A stretch of 64,000 nt of DNA from Neoscytalidium dimidiatum (GCA_037367355.1 CM074697.1:3038001-3102000), one strand, 5' to 3'. Counted from the stretch's first letter, positions 12,558 to 24,800 are shown. Notes: generated by a model from the sequence alone, not told the origin. Program-made: numbers and translations.

Positions 12558-15434
12558 TTAATCGAAATGCATCATCCGCCCCTCTCCTCTCTGTACACGG
12601 TCGATGCCCAAATGCTCACGGCCATCGCGGCCCCAGTGCACGCCAAATCCATACATGATGCTTCCAGGGTCAAGCAGACTCCGCCTCTTCTCCATCGCCG
12701 CAGCGCGCAGGTCCTCTGGGCTGACTTGCTGTTGGCCAGCAAAGTACTGGCCGCGAGGGTCGCGGCGTGAGGATCCGCTGCCGGTGGGGCCGGGCATGGA
12801 AAAGCTGGCCGCGATCTCGTCCTGCTCCTTCTGCTGCTTGGCGGCCGCGGCGCGTAGATTGGCTTTGGAGCCGCCGGCACCGGGCATGACGAGCGAGCGC
12901 AAGGACCGTGCGAAGCCCTGGTCTAGATAGACGGGGCCCATGAGGCGGGCCACGAGCTCGGCTTTGGTGGCTGGCCGGCTGAACGCACGGTCGGTGAGCA
13001 TGCGGGATTGGTAGAGCCACGAGATCATCTCAGCGAGGCAGCGGGATTCGTGCGGTAGAGCCATGTCGCTACGGCCAGTGGCAAGCGCACAAATAGTCAG
13101 TACGTAGAAGGCTAGGAAGACGCAGAGTGCGTAATACGCTGCCGGGTGCGCGGCGACGCGGAGCTCGCCGTCAGAGGGGTAGTACTGCGTGAAGAAGAGG
13201 CCTGCAGCGAGGACTGGAAGAGTGAAAGCATTCATGAATGACACGAAAGAAAAGAGCGCAACGCGCCAGTGATGGTTGGCGGCTGCGGTGAGCGTCACGG
13301 AGATCGGCAGGCGGGCAGGATAATCGAGCAGAATTGAAGCCTCGGCAGAAGAGCCGCCCGGCGTGCTGAGCGCCTCGAAAGGAGCAAGACGGCGGAGCGC
13401 GAAGTCCAGAGTCTGAAAGAAGAGGTAAAGGAACATCGTGAGCAGAACGGGAAGGAAGGAGTAAAGGAAATTAGAGCTCGAGAAGCCAGCTGCATTGGCG
13501 GCAACGGGAACGCGAGGCCGGAAACCATCAATCACTGCGTCGTTGACGAAACTGACTATGAGGAAAGCCACATAAAGGACGACAGCGACGATGATCCAGG
13601 CAACCACATAAGAGTCCGTCAAAAACCACGGCAGGTAGCGTCTCCGTACCGCCTCAGCGCGGATATCCATGCGGATGTCACCTGGCCTCCCAGCTTCCAG
13701 ATCCGTCCCGTCGGGTGCGTAGTCCTGCTTTTCTCTGATTCTGCCATGGTCAATGGTGTACCTGCGCGTTCCACCACCGGGTTCACCGAGGCCGTAGAAG
13801 ATATCGTTAGGCCGCCTCGACGTGTTCCAGTAACCAAGGCGATCAGTGCGGTTGGCAAGCCTTTTCCTGAAATCCGCAGTTGTTTCCAAAGTTTCGGTCT
13901 CGTTGTAGTCGCCAATGATGTTGGACCTTTCAAGAAGAGCAGCATAATCGGCAATAGAACGCGGATCCCACTTCAGGCCAGAAGGCTTCCGGAGCTGAAC
14001 GGAGATGAGGAGGATGCCAGCAATGAGCACAAAGTACAGGACTACGACAGTCCAAATGACACCTTGAACTGCCAGCCACCGCCATGTGCCATTCCGCAAG
14101 TCACCGAAAAAGCGGACATTGTATGCGGAACCCAGGAGAGGTATCGTGAAGAGGAAGACCCATGAAATAACGAAGAAAGCGCCAATAAGAGGCTGACCGG
14201 CGCGAAAATGCTGAACAGTCGGGTAGAGGAACTGGGTGGGATATAAATCGAGAAAGACGCCCTCGGACCGAGATTTGGATGAATCAGAGGCCAAGGCCAT
14301 GAATGGCGAAATTCTCTGCAATGCAGCGGCGATTTGATGCAACCACACCAATATTATCATGCCGAAAATTGTTGGCAAGTATTGGAAGAGAAAGTATTTA
14401 CCGTCTCCCAAGCTGCCATAGTCGAGAAGGCCGGAATATGTGTCAGACCACACGGCGCTAACAATCATGCCGGTGATCATGAGTATGCAGAGAAAAGTGA
14501 AGATACCGAGCCATAGCGGACGTAGAATGGACGGCAAAAATTTCAGAGGCGGGAATTGGACGAGTTTCGTTTGAGGATAGTATGGAACGAAAATATCGCG
14601 TTGCTGTTGTTGTTGCACTGCAGACAGTTAGCATGCAATAGACTCGGGTAACGGTGCGGACTGACGATTAAGTGGTTCCATTGGGGGCGGACGAGCAGGA
14701 TTCCTCTCGGGTGCCTCGTATGTTGGATTCTGCGGCACGTAGCCTACCGGCTCGTGCGGAATTACCGGTTGCACAGGATAGTCGCCTGTACCACTTGCAC
14801 GGGCACCGGCGGGATATTTCCTCGAACCGCGGACCTCCTCGTCGCGCGTGAGCTGATCAATGGCAAAGCGAATGTAAGGTGTATCGTCAACACCCGGGGT
14901 GGTAGATAGCGATTCCGAGTCCATGGTGCTTTTGCGACGCGGGTCAGGCGGACCGCGCGACGACGAAGAAGCCATTGAGCGCTGGGGCAGAGAGGCCTCG
15001 TCGAAGTTGACGGCGCGGGGAAGGGCCTGGTTCGCCTCGTAGGATTGACGAAGCTCTGGCACGGTGGACAGGTGGTGGGGTGGGGCTATCTGCTCATGGC
15101 TCTGCAGCGGGGTGCGGTACAGCTCGGGCGGGGTGCTATGGCGGATGATAGTTGTTTGCGAGCGGTCATCGCCAGAGTCGGTGGAGATTTCGGAGACGGT
15201 GTAGTAGTCTTCGGAGGCAGAAATGCTCTGCTGGGAAGCGCTGTGCTGGATCTGAGGCCGGCTAACTGCATGCGCTGTCAGACAAGATCATGCATTGCGG
15301 CGGGGCGACGCGGGAGGGCGACGCGGGAGGGCGACGCGGGAGGGAGCGCCCGCCTCGGCTCGAGCAAGAATAGTTGGCATGGGTGACGTACCGTTGGTGT
15401 GCTTCAGCGCGAGCAGTGGCTCATTTGAACTCAT
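12558..15434 (-). CDS. DUF3433 multi-pass membrane protein
   Basis: Exons are 15434-15392, 15265-14666 and 14617-12558, giving 900 aa. The start is MSSNEPLLALKHTN, split by a 126-nt first intron with a short minisatellite. The N-terminal ~225 residues are polar and disordered, rich in Ser and Pro, with a poly-Gln run at the exon 2-3 join. Two similar halves follow, each with about four membrane helices and the family pattern of a helix then a charged segment: QYLPTIFGMIILVWLHQI in the first half and a second copy ending LRRLAPFEALS. The tail is cytosolic. DUF3433 proteins are fungal and membrane-bound; the Neurospora Spray protein is, as I recall, a relative linked to Ca2+ distribution and hyphal growth. 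That role is not shown here. Splice phases agree at both joins. Confidence 0.85.
15305..15343. repeat. 13-bp minisatellite, three perfect copies
   Basis: The unit GCGACGCGGGAGG is repeated three times head to tail at 15305-15317, 15318-15330 and 15331-15343. It lies inside intron 1 of the DUF3433 gene and explains why that intron is over twice the usual length. Confidence 0.95.
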
Positions 15435-16717
15435 GTCGCGCGTGACAATTTAGTAGATAGGAATGTGGATAGTTTGCGCGGCGGCATTGCGGGGACAGCT
15501 GTGGGCGTGGGTTTTGGCTTCGAACGATATATGTTCTCATGGCTGGCGCTGGGAGGCTGGCATGGTGGCTGGGAGAGAGGCAGCGCTGATGCTGAGGGCT
15601 GCGACGCGGCGGCGCCGGGCCGAGACTGGATCTGCATGTTGCCGGAGGCTCACCATGGCTATTCCCTGTTTTTCACGCGACCGTGCTCCACGTAGCAGCC
15701 AGCAGCCTTGCAGACGACGTGTCGTGGTGGTGGTGACGATGCGGTCATGTTCGAGCGCACGCGCCGCCGCCGTCGCTGCATTGCCTGTGCGCGCTGTCAG
15801 CGGCCAGCAGCTACCCAGCAGCCAGCAGGGCGGGTGCCTGAACCTAAGCCTCAGCCCGAGCCCGGTGCCTAGTGCTGCCCCAGGCCCGCCGATCAAGCCC
15901 CCCAAAAGCCCTGAAGCGCGCCAAAACACAGCCCTTTTTTTAACGTCCATCACCACATCCTCATTACGCGAGCCCGCTGTTAGCCCCCCATGCTAGCATT
16001 CCAGTCCCTGGCTCCGTTCTGTCGCACCTCGACGCATTCGCAAACACCAGTCTTATTCGCCTGCCACGCCATGGCTTTGTCCACTGACAGCCTCTCCTGC
16101 ACCGGCTTTTACCGCGCTGGCTTATCGCAGCACGGCTGAACCCTGAAACAGGATGCACATGCTCGCTGCCGCCCTGCAAATCGTGCGGCTCTGCAATTGG
16201 GCCAATCCAATTTTCTCGCCCGCTTTGTTCGCTCTCAACTTTCTTGCACCAGTCATCATTCGTTCCCCTTGCGTATGCTGAACACGTTTATCCATGGCGA
16301 GACAGCTGCACGATGTGTTCGCCTTGCAGCATCTGTTCACTGCGTCTTTCGCGGGCCCACTTACCCATTGGCTGCCCTAAGGACGATCCTTTCAGTAGCG
16401 GCCCGAGAATCAATGCTCGGAATCCCATGGAACAAAAGGACTTCGCCTTGCTGACTGGCCCCAACAAAATCCCTCAAATTGCGCCTGCTACGGACCACCA
16501 TTGTGACCGCCATCTGCTGCTAGAGACGAGGCAATCTCGGATGACCACATGGAAGTTGACTGGGAGCTGCTTTGAAGACCAAGGAGTGATTGGTGGCATC
16601 GAATGGCATATTCACTCTACTCCGGTCATGCTCCTCATACGTAGACTTCATCAAACCTACATCAGGTTTCATTACTCGGGTATTAACCTCTCACCAATGC
16701 TGAACACACAACCGCGT
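15435..16717. other. intergenic, promoter of the DUF3433 gene
   Basis: About 1.3 kb, GC-rich in the left half. ORFs on both strands overlap one another and show no domain. It also holds the 3' flank of the fructosamine kinase. Confidence 0.55.
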
Positions 16718-17785
16718 CTAAGCCTTACTTTCTCCGTATTTCCTGAGCAACGCCCTCATGATACTCACAGCACCCGACCTGTAACCGCCACCGAATAGCG
16801 CATGGTGGTTTAGGTGGTGATACAACTCATACAGCGCAACTCTGTCATCATACTCATCCACCGGCTCGGTCTTTGGACACAGCTGATGATACTCCTTCAA
16901 AAAGCTCCCACCAAACCCACCGAACATCTTCATGATTCCCAGCTCATACTCGCTATGCGCATAGCAAGCACTTGGATCGTACACAACCTCCTCAACCTCG
17001 GCATCCGGACTCCCAATCCGCCCAGCCGACGCATTGCCCGACCACAAGTCCCCATGGACAACGACGGGCGTGACGCCCTTGCCGTTGTTGAGGTGGTCGT
17101 CGCCGATGAGGCACGGCACGACCTCGTCGGCCGTCCGGTTCACCAGGTCGCGCAGCTCCTTGTCGCCGCCGTTGTTCCGCTCCGACTGCCGCAGGATGAA
17201 GCGCAGCCGGTTCTCGGCGTAGAACTCGGCCCAGCTGGCCTTGTATCCGTTCTCCTGCGGCGTGTCGCCGCAGCACGTCGTCACCGGGAACCCGAACTGC
17301 GGCTTGTCGTAGCCCGGCGGCGTCGGCGCCGGCGTGGTGTGCAGTTTGGCGAGCTTGGCGGCGAGCGAGGGCGCAGACGAGGTGTTGGAGCTGCGGGATA
17401 GGCGCGACGTCAAGTGCAGGTAGTCGGTCACAAGGAAGGAGGTTGAGGGGGACGAGGAGAATCGCCCGAAGCCGAAGGATTTCGGGCAGAGTGTGGGGAC
17501 GGCGTTGTGGAGGGCGTTGAGAGAAGCGTGCTCGCCTTGCGCGATCGCGTTAGTAGGGTTGGGGATCGGCGAACGGGCGTCTTGGGTCTGCACACCTTCG
17601 AACATGATGGCTGCGTCTTCGCCCTTTCCGCTTTTCATGAAGAATTGTTTCTCCTTGCCATCGGGCAGCTTAGCCACGATCTTGGACGTCGAGGCTGACG
17701 ACATGCCGCCGCCCCCAGCGGAGGATACGCTGGCAGTGGACGGGTCTATGCCAATTGCTTGAGCGACAGCGGCGTCGAGCTTCAT
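16718..17785 (-). CDS. fructosamine-3-kinase / ketosamine-3-kinase family protein
   Basis: Phosphorylates sugar adducts on glycated lysines so that they fall off, a cytosolic protein-repair step. Exons are 17785-17596 and 17535-16718, giving 335 aa, close to the usual ~300. Visible features are the start MKLDAAVAQAIGID, FMKSGKGEDAAIMFEGEHAS spanning the splice, the catalytic loop VVHGDLWSGNAS, and VYDPSACYAHSEYELGIMKM with the DxD-like metal site typical of the family. The 60-nt intron has a CTAAC branch site and an AAG acceptor. It contains no stop and keeps frame, so unspliced mRNA would still encode a protein with 20 extra residues in the ATP-site region. An in-frame upstream ATG at 17989 would add 68 residues; I prefer 17785 from family length. 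It lies just downstream of the lactonase-like gene on the same strand. Confidence 0.9.
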   Translation of the reverse strand: MKLDAAVAQAIGIDPSTASVSSAGGGGMSSASTSKIVAKLPDGKEKQFFMKSGKGEDAAIMFEGVQTQDARSPIPNPTNAIAQGEHASLNALHNAVPTLCPKSFGFGRFSSSPSTSFLVTDYLHLTSRLSRSSNTSSAPSLAAKLAKLHTTPAPTPPGYDKPQFGFPVTTCCGDTPQENGYKASWAEFYAENRLRFILRQSERNNGGDKELRDLVNRTADEVVPCLIGDDHLNNGKGVTPVVVHGDLWSGNASAGRIGSPDAEVEEVVYDPSACYAHSEYELGIMKMFGGFGGSFLKEYHQLCPKTEPVDEYDDRVALYELYHHLNHHALFGGGYRSGAVSIMRALLRKYGESKA

Positions 17786-18330
17786 TCTTGATGCCGGTGA
17801 TGTACTGACGTGACGGAGTGTGCAAAGCATGAAGCTTTCGAGTGTCGTGACATTTTTAGGTGTGACGGCAGAGGGGAGCTCCGCACGCACGACTCGAGCG
17901 ATCATGACGTTTTCGTTGCAGGGGTCCGACGGGAAGGATCGCCATCCCTCAACCACGGGATACCACGACGGGAGATCACATTTCTTCATAGTTGTGGTGA
18001 AATATTATTGCACGCTATTGGGCGCCGCAGTCGTTTGCATCGTTTGCGATTTTTTGCCGAACCCGCCAAAGCCTCCTTCCTGCTATCACATTGATGTGCT
18101 CTATACACCATGGAGCACGACGATTTGAACTATGGAGAGATATTGCTTTTAGTCTCCACCCATGCAACGAAACAGCTGATCCTCGATGAAGTTTCGGTTG
18201 GGGAATTGAAAGAAGTGGCATATCTATTCAGACACTGATATATGGTTGGCTAGAAAGGCGCGAAATAACATCGGTCGCTACCCTTATCCGCTCGTGTGCA
18301 TTGGCGGCACGGAGAAGCTTTTATTCAAGT
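17786..18330. other. intergenic between two minus-strand genes
   Basis: Holds the fructosamine-kinase promoter and leader. The part 17786-17989 is open in frame with the kinase and could be an N-terminal extension. The rest shows nothing notable. Confidence 0.5.
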
Positions 18331-19384
18331 TTATGCGTGGGGGGTATGCCTGTACATGCTGAAAGTATCTTTGCAATGGCCAAACACCAGGTTTGTGTCT
18401 GTTCTCTTCTGCAGCATAGGGATCATCTGGTGACTCCTGACCCAGTCATCATGGTCCCGGGCCAGCCAGCCTTGAGGGTGGTTTGCCTCGTAGTTCTCAT
18501 AGACATGATACTGATCAGTGGTGAAAATCCGAGTTCCTGAGTCTTTCAGGTTTGCCTGAAGAACGCAAAGGCCTAGGTGGTGGCCTGGTGCATGTCGAAT
18601 GGTAAGCCCTTGAGCGATTTCCTGGAAGCTGTCATTGAACGGAATCCAATTCAAGTCAAACGTGAGATGTTGTGGGAGGTACACACCCAGGTCGGCTTTG
18701 TTCGCCACACTGTAGAAGGCATGCTTCAGTTCTTGCTCATGAACGTAGATTGGCATGTCTGTATTTCGGAAATAGTCAAGGCCTCCTGCGTGGTCGAGAT
18801 GGACATGGCACATGATGACAGCCTTGACGTCGGAGATTTGGTGCGCCTCAAGCTCCTGGTCTGAATGGTAGTTGGACTGAGCAAAAATGTCGTTCAGAGG
18901 CGCTCCCCAGTCCTTGGGATATTTTCTACCGGCGCCAGTCTCAAACAAGATGAGTCCCTCAATTGGATTCTCAATGAGAGCTGATACAATGACCAGTCCG
19001 CATCTTTCTGCGATGTTCTTCGGATTGGTGGCAGTAGTGGATCCACCTTAGCAGGGATCAGTACAATAATTGTGCGCACAGGTGTCGGGGATATCGGCTA
19101 ACCCCGCGCTTGAACCAGCCCTCATCAGCTTCCAAATTGCCAAGGTGCAAAGGCTAGAGACTGTCAGCTGTTGAAGGGCAACCAATTGATCGCTCCGAGT
19201 TATATTCATAGCTTTGTGCCCTGTTTAATGTGTCAGCACAGGCCAACTGTAGTGTTAGGTTTGCTAGAGTGCCTACTTCGGGCGCCCGTATGAGCATATC
19301 AAGTGAAGTTGACGTTGCTGCGGGTGGAGCCTGAGTGATTGACTGGTAATGAACTCGCGTTTTGGACGGTGGAATCAGGTACAT
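18331..19384 (-). CDS. metallo-beta-lactamase, AHL-lactonase-like; possible frame break
   Basis: The best model is 19384-19277, 19153-19103 and 19046-18331. The C-terminal 238 codons are clearly an MBL-fold hydrolase: HVHLDHAGG (metal site HxHxDH), a later His in APGHHLG, the bridging Asp in FTTDQYHV and a last His in FGHCKDTF. The pattern matches the N-acyl-homoserine-lactone lactonase (AiiA-like) branch, which opens lactone rings. The start is MYLIPPSKTRVH; exon 2 encodes PLHLGNLEADEGWFKRG. The exon 2 donor ends in phase 0 while the exon 3 acceptor at 19046 needs phase 1, so the model is one base short. One more G in the GGGG run at 19105-19102 would restore it. Alternatively, an acceptor at 19018 restores frame but deletes nine residues. 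Either a recent mutation, a sequence error or alternative splicing explains this. The substrate is not known. Confidence 0.75.
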
Positions 19385-20122
19385 ATGGAGGCCACAAAGG
19401 CGATATTTGTATAACATCACGTCGCACATAACAGCGTGGTTTTTCGGAGCAGAGTATGGAACACCTCCATCATTGTGGATTGCGACATGCTTACACGGAC
19501 GCTCAGCAAGGTCAGAAAGTAGCGTAGCGGCTCTTCAGAGAGAAACCCGGAGCTTTCTGTTTAATGGTGGGTGCCGTGCTGTGGAAGTTTTCGTCCTGTT
19601 GCAGGCGGGTCGCTGCAGATTCCGCAGGGCCGTTCTGGGGCAGAGCAGTAGCCGGGGGCTGTAGGGCTGGCTGGACTGGCTGGGTTGGAAGTGCAGGCAT
19701 GAAGCGAAAGCATGCTGCTTATCGCATTACCTAAGCATCATCACCGTCTGGAGGCTCTATGTACAACAACGACAAGGACGAGGCGAGGCTCATTAGGCGT
19801 GCTGCTGGAGAAAAGCGCGCGAAACAGCGGGCGCGTGCTGGGGTGGCAGTGCTTCTTTGGAACCTTGCTTGGCACGGATCCCGTTTCGATCGCCGCTTCC
19901 CCTGGCGCCGCCGATAGCTATTCATGGCGTCAGCCAGCCCGTTAATCTGGCACTTACGACGCTCAAAGCCTGTCCCACAATGCACGGCTGAGTAGCAAGC
20001 TTCGGCCTGCAGACTGCTGCAAGGGCGCAATCCATCTTCTACCGCCGCTCCCCTTCCGCGCCTCCGCCCTACCATCCGCCCACACCTTGAATTCCGCACG
20101 CCTCGCAAGTCCGCTGCCCACC
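19385..20122. other. divergent promoter region
   Basis: Upstream of both the lactonase-like gene (-) and the DUF3405 gene (+). No gene or strong motif seen; ORFs here lack domain evidence. Confidence 0.55.
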
Positions 20123-21839
20123 ATGGCGCGGCGCTCGTCGACCCTCGTGCTCGCATTCCTGCTCCTCCTCGGCCTCTTCTTCTTCACCGGCTCGCCCTCC
20201 ACTGCGCTGCACCGCCGCCAGGCCTTCAAGACCTGCCTTCTCGATCCCGAACTGGCCCAGCGCTCCCAACGTGCCAAGATCCCGTCCAAAACCGACAACC
20301 AGAGTGCGTTTCAACCCGCGCCCGCCCCCATGCAGTGCCACCTCGAGCTGACCCGTCTGAACAGCCTTGCGTCATCTCTTTGGTCTGCCGAACCTCCTCG
20401 ACAGCTACAATCACTGCTACGACGCGAGCACGCGTTTGACGCCCTACGGATTCGACCTGAAGGAGCAGCGCAGTGACAGCAAAGGCATCTGGGCCGGTCG
20501 CGATTGGAGAAAGGAACAGCATGAATGCGCCGTGAAAAATGGCCTCCTGCCAGCCTTCGGCACTCAAAAGCGCCAACGCTTCCATTTGCCCGACCACGAT
20601 TCTCAGCGCTATCTGACAACCCAGCCTGCGAAGAAAGATGCGAAGAAGCCAACCCCGCGAACCGCCGTTGTGATGAGAACTTCGGACAATTTCAACTGGG
20701 CTGGGGATATCATAGCTTACATCAGGTCCATGATTGTCGAGCTATCTCTGGAGTCCGGAGGCGTGTATGAGATATTCATTCTGGTGCAAGTCAAGGATTT
20801 GAAGCAGCATATCTTCTTGGATCCAGAGGCCTACGATCGCGTTCTACGTAAACATGTGCCCGAAGAGTTCCGCGGCATGGCCTACCTATGGAATGAGAAC
20901 CTTCTCAAAGCATGGTACCCTGAAGTTCCTGATCACAGGTCAGTCATCCTCATCTTACAATTTCCCAGAGATTTCTAACCCACATGAAGCTACATTCACC
21001 AGGCATACCAGGCGTTGCAGCTTTTTGCGAATTTCATCGCCCCCGATTTCGACTATTTCTGGCAATTCGAAATGGACTGGCGTGCAACCACCCCTCACCT
21101 GAAAGCTTTTGAGCGTATGGCTTCCTGGGCCAAAGAGCAACCTCGTCTCTACCTCACCAACATGAATTCGGCATGGTACATTCCAAGCCTGCAGGGCTCG
21201 TGGCATGACCTCTGGATGCTTATGAATGAGACCCTTTGGAACGACAAGCGAGCAGCTGAAGTTCGTGAGCACGGTAAGAATTGGGGTGTCGGAGAGGAGG
21301 CCGATCTGATCACTCTTGCTCCAATTGTTGATGTCCGCACGACCGACTTCTGGCTCTTCCGCGGCATGGTTCACAATGATCCCTATCAAATAAAGGCTAA
21401 GAAACTACCCCACTTCGCTGCGCCGGTGGCCATGACACGGACCTCGAAACGCCTCCTCGACGCAGTCCATACACTGCAACAGCAGTACGGATTCTGGATG
21501 GCTTCTGAAGCCACCATGGAAACGATCTCTTACCATAAGGGTTATAAGGCCGTCCATGTCCAACATCCTGTTTTCTTCAACGGCACTGAAAATGACAAGA
21601 TGATTGACTGGCTGTTCAATTCCGGAGGTCCGGAGAATCTAGGAGGCGGGCCAGACAGCCAGTATAATTGGGAAGGTGCGGCTCACAAGGTGTTGGAGAA
21701 GCTGACGTGGTGGTGGCCCCGCGAAGGATACGATCACTATCCCCAGCACGTATGGTCCGATTTCCTTAGGAAGGACACATGCATGCCCCCAGGAATGTTC
21801 CATCCCTTCAAGTGGGAGAAGTTCAAGTCACCAAAGTGA
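20123..21839 (+). CDS. DUF3405 family protein, Golgi-type glycosyltransferase-like
   Basis: Exons are 20123-20303, 20365-20938 and 20990-21839, giving 534 aa, with phases 1 and 2 matching. The start sits in a strong context, CCCACCATGGCG. A short basic N-terminus is followed by one helix, TLVLAFLLLLGLFFFTG (about residues 6-22), the plan of a type II Golgi enzyme anchor. The lumenal part carries the DUF3405 signature region: TAVVMRTSDNFNW, YFWQFEMDWR with acidic residues, then EADLITLAPIVDV. The family is fungal and often mislabelled; its fold and conserved acidic positions suggest a glycosyltransferase, but activity is unproven. The intron 2 acceptor is AAG after a CTAAC branch site. It is convergent with the xylanase across a long AT-rich gap. 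Confidence 0.87.
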
Positions 21840-24800
21840 ACAAGACGGGGCACAGCCCAGACACTACCATCACCTCACCCGCTGGCGCTACGACATCACG
21901 CTATCCTGTACAGCCACGACACGAATCTCTCGTGCTTTGCTTCATTCAGCGTGTCGAGGAGATACGCCTTCATTGGCCGTATCACGAGACACATATACTG
22001 GATCGGACGCATTAAGGGCAGGTCATGTACGCGTTTGAAACGCCAAGGCTCCGATAAACTTTCTGGAAAGGGAGTAAATGCCCGGAGTTCGGCAGAGCAT
22101 GGCGCAACTTGAGCTTGGAAATAGCAAAACTTGTTGCATGAAATTCATTTCTACAACAAAAACTGTATGACAGGACGTCGAAATAATTGCGGCTTGGATA
22201 GGCGCTTGACTAGATACCCCACATAGATGTTAATGAATCGTTAGCGGATTCTTCTGCAGTCGCATAGGTCTGGGTGCTAGGCGGCATCACTGAAGCTTAT
22301 TCGAATCAGCATACTATTTCTGCCTTTTCGCTTAACCCAATCAGCATCTTTGCTGTCGCGAGCCGATACACGTTCTTCCTCGTCTTCTAACGGCCCAGGA
22401 AGTTATTTACTGTCTAACTCTTCGTTGAGTCTGTATCTCGACCTCCACCTCGAGTTACCGGTGGTTCGCGACAGTTTGATTAACATGATTCCCACGGTAC
22501 GGTTCAGCAGCGACCCCTGATATTACCAAGATATACCCGGTGCTTCCGACACGGGACCCGATGAGTAGAGATGACCATAGCAAACACAAACTTACCACGT
22601 GGAGTTGAAGCGGTCGTCCTCACGTACATGCAATAAATCTCCTTACACCTGGACAGCCGGATTTCGACTACTTAAGATAAATGATAAGGCGACTTCGCTA
22701 GTGCCGGAGGTTAATTTTTATTTTTTGAGAGAAAGAGAGAGAGAGAGAAGAAGGAACCTTTCTTTTCATGTTCCACCAAAACATTGCGCCCATGAGTTTC
22801 TTTAATTGCCGAGAAACCCGTTGAAAAGCCCCCACTGGGAGCTTTCAAGTAGTAACACCTGGATTTTCTCCATCTGAGCTATTGCATGAGCCCTTTCTAC
22901 TGAGAAGGGATTATAGTCTCATCGGTCTAGTGATACGAATTTATGGAATAGGTTTGGTCGTTTTCAACATTGTCGGGTCACACCTATTCATTGAAAGCTG
23001 AGCATTAATAGGACCCTTGCCGCGGCATTGACAAAGTAACCATGGCTTGGCTTGAAGGGTCTAGCCTATTGCAAGGGTTCATCCAGCCCAGCATGAGAGC
23101 AGAAATACGCTTAGGAAGCTTAGTAAAATAAGACGATTCCTTCTACATTTTCCCTTCTTTTCCATAATTCATTTTGTTTTTCCTGAAACAGACCGTTATC
23201 CAATATCGCTTGTCTCTTATTTATAGATTCGATTACTATAACTATCTGGATTCCTTTAGGAATTTAAAGATAGAGACTAATTATCGATTCTAATTCCTTA
23301 TTTAATCGCGCATAATAAGCATGTAAATGGAAGTTTGTATTATAATCTAACGTACGTAGCGACAATCGACACAACTCCGGATTGTCCTAATTTTCTTTAC
23401 CAGGCCGATTCAAGAACATCCGCCAAAACACCGAAATAGTCCTGAGACTTACTCTCGAGTCCAAAATCTTAAAGATCGAAGATCCGCCCGTAAATATTTC
23501 CTAATGAAGAATGCCCGAATTAGGCTTAGACTGCTTTCTTTTCTCTATCTCTATAGAACGTTTGTGTGAAGAACAGAATGGATTGGCCCCCGAAGGGGCT
23601 TTACGATCTATGAGATAATATACGAATTACATTCATTAAAGCAGATTTTTTTTTTATTGCACGCTATTCACTGCCATTGTTGCTCGACAGAAGAGTATAG
23701 ATGGATCGCGATTATACATAAGAAGTCCCTGGCTTAGAACGTAAGGTAACGTGCTGTTGCCCTAGCACCACACACTAAAAGAGCTATGAATAGATGCTTT
23801 AGTTGTACGGATTGGTCTATAATATATGCTAACAGGTCCTTTATAAGATATGGAAGATGATATGACCTGGAAGGGGTTTAGACAAGGTCAGAGATGCTAA
23901 CGAGTCTTTCCATCAAGCACAACCCTGGGTTCGCTTAGCCGACTTATGAGTTACGAAGGAATAGTGACAGGGCTGTCCACTTGGGCGCCTCTCTCGCCTG
24001 CCTGGCGCATTTGAAGGGTTTGTCTTTAGATTTTTTCCAAGGTATTCATCGTCTTGCGATATCAATATACATGCTACGAACTGGCTTTCATAAGAGAAGA
24101 TTTGTGTAGCCATATCGAGAAAAACTACTTTTCTATAGAAAAAAGGTACAATGGAAAACACAGGAAGAATGCTTACAACGGTGGCCTCAACTAGCTACTT
24201 ACTGTGTGAAAAGCTTCCTCCCCTCTGAGCAGCAAACTCATCCGGCCTGGATAATTCATGTAGGCTTGAAGTAATCGCCTAATGGAATTACTCCGTTAGT
24301 CCTCTTGTATTTTAAGGGCAAAGGAAAAGAGAATACTGCAATGGTTGGTTGATTGAAGGCTGTAAATTCGCAAAAGAGCTTCCGCTCTCGGCCTGGTGTA
24401 GTCAGATTTCCGAGTTGATATGGGTCCTGGGCACTTCGGCAGAGGAGATAAAGCGCGTACTATACTTGTATGGAGGCTGCCACAATTGACTCATCCACAT
24501 AAGATTGATCATTTCACGTACAGATGGTTGCCATTGGCGACATGGGAAATTGACTTTGAGCACCCCTCGGTGACGCAACATGTAGATTGCCGCATACCTG
24601 TGCCGGGACGCAGCCTTAAATTATGCATGAAGCGGGAAAGTCATAAGCATCACTACCTTGCCAGAGATGATTGGGTCCTTGATAAATTCCTTTCAAAATT
24701 GATCCCTGATCCCGACGCGCTGCAGACGTAGGACAGCAGGGAATATGCTCGAAAGTTTATATACATCGGAAATATCCATGAAAGTGGACATTAGCCAGAT

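Noticed and set aside
19154..19429. 91-aa minus-strand ORF taken alone as a gene
   Set aside because: Its middle part makes better sense as exon 1 of the lactonase-like gene (19384-19277), spliced at GTAGGC into the exon starting at 19153.
24420..24731. 103-aa plus-strand ORF next to the xylanase
   Set aside because: No domain, isolated in the AT-rich island, no promoter or splice support.
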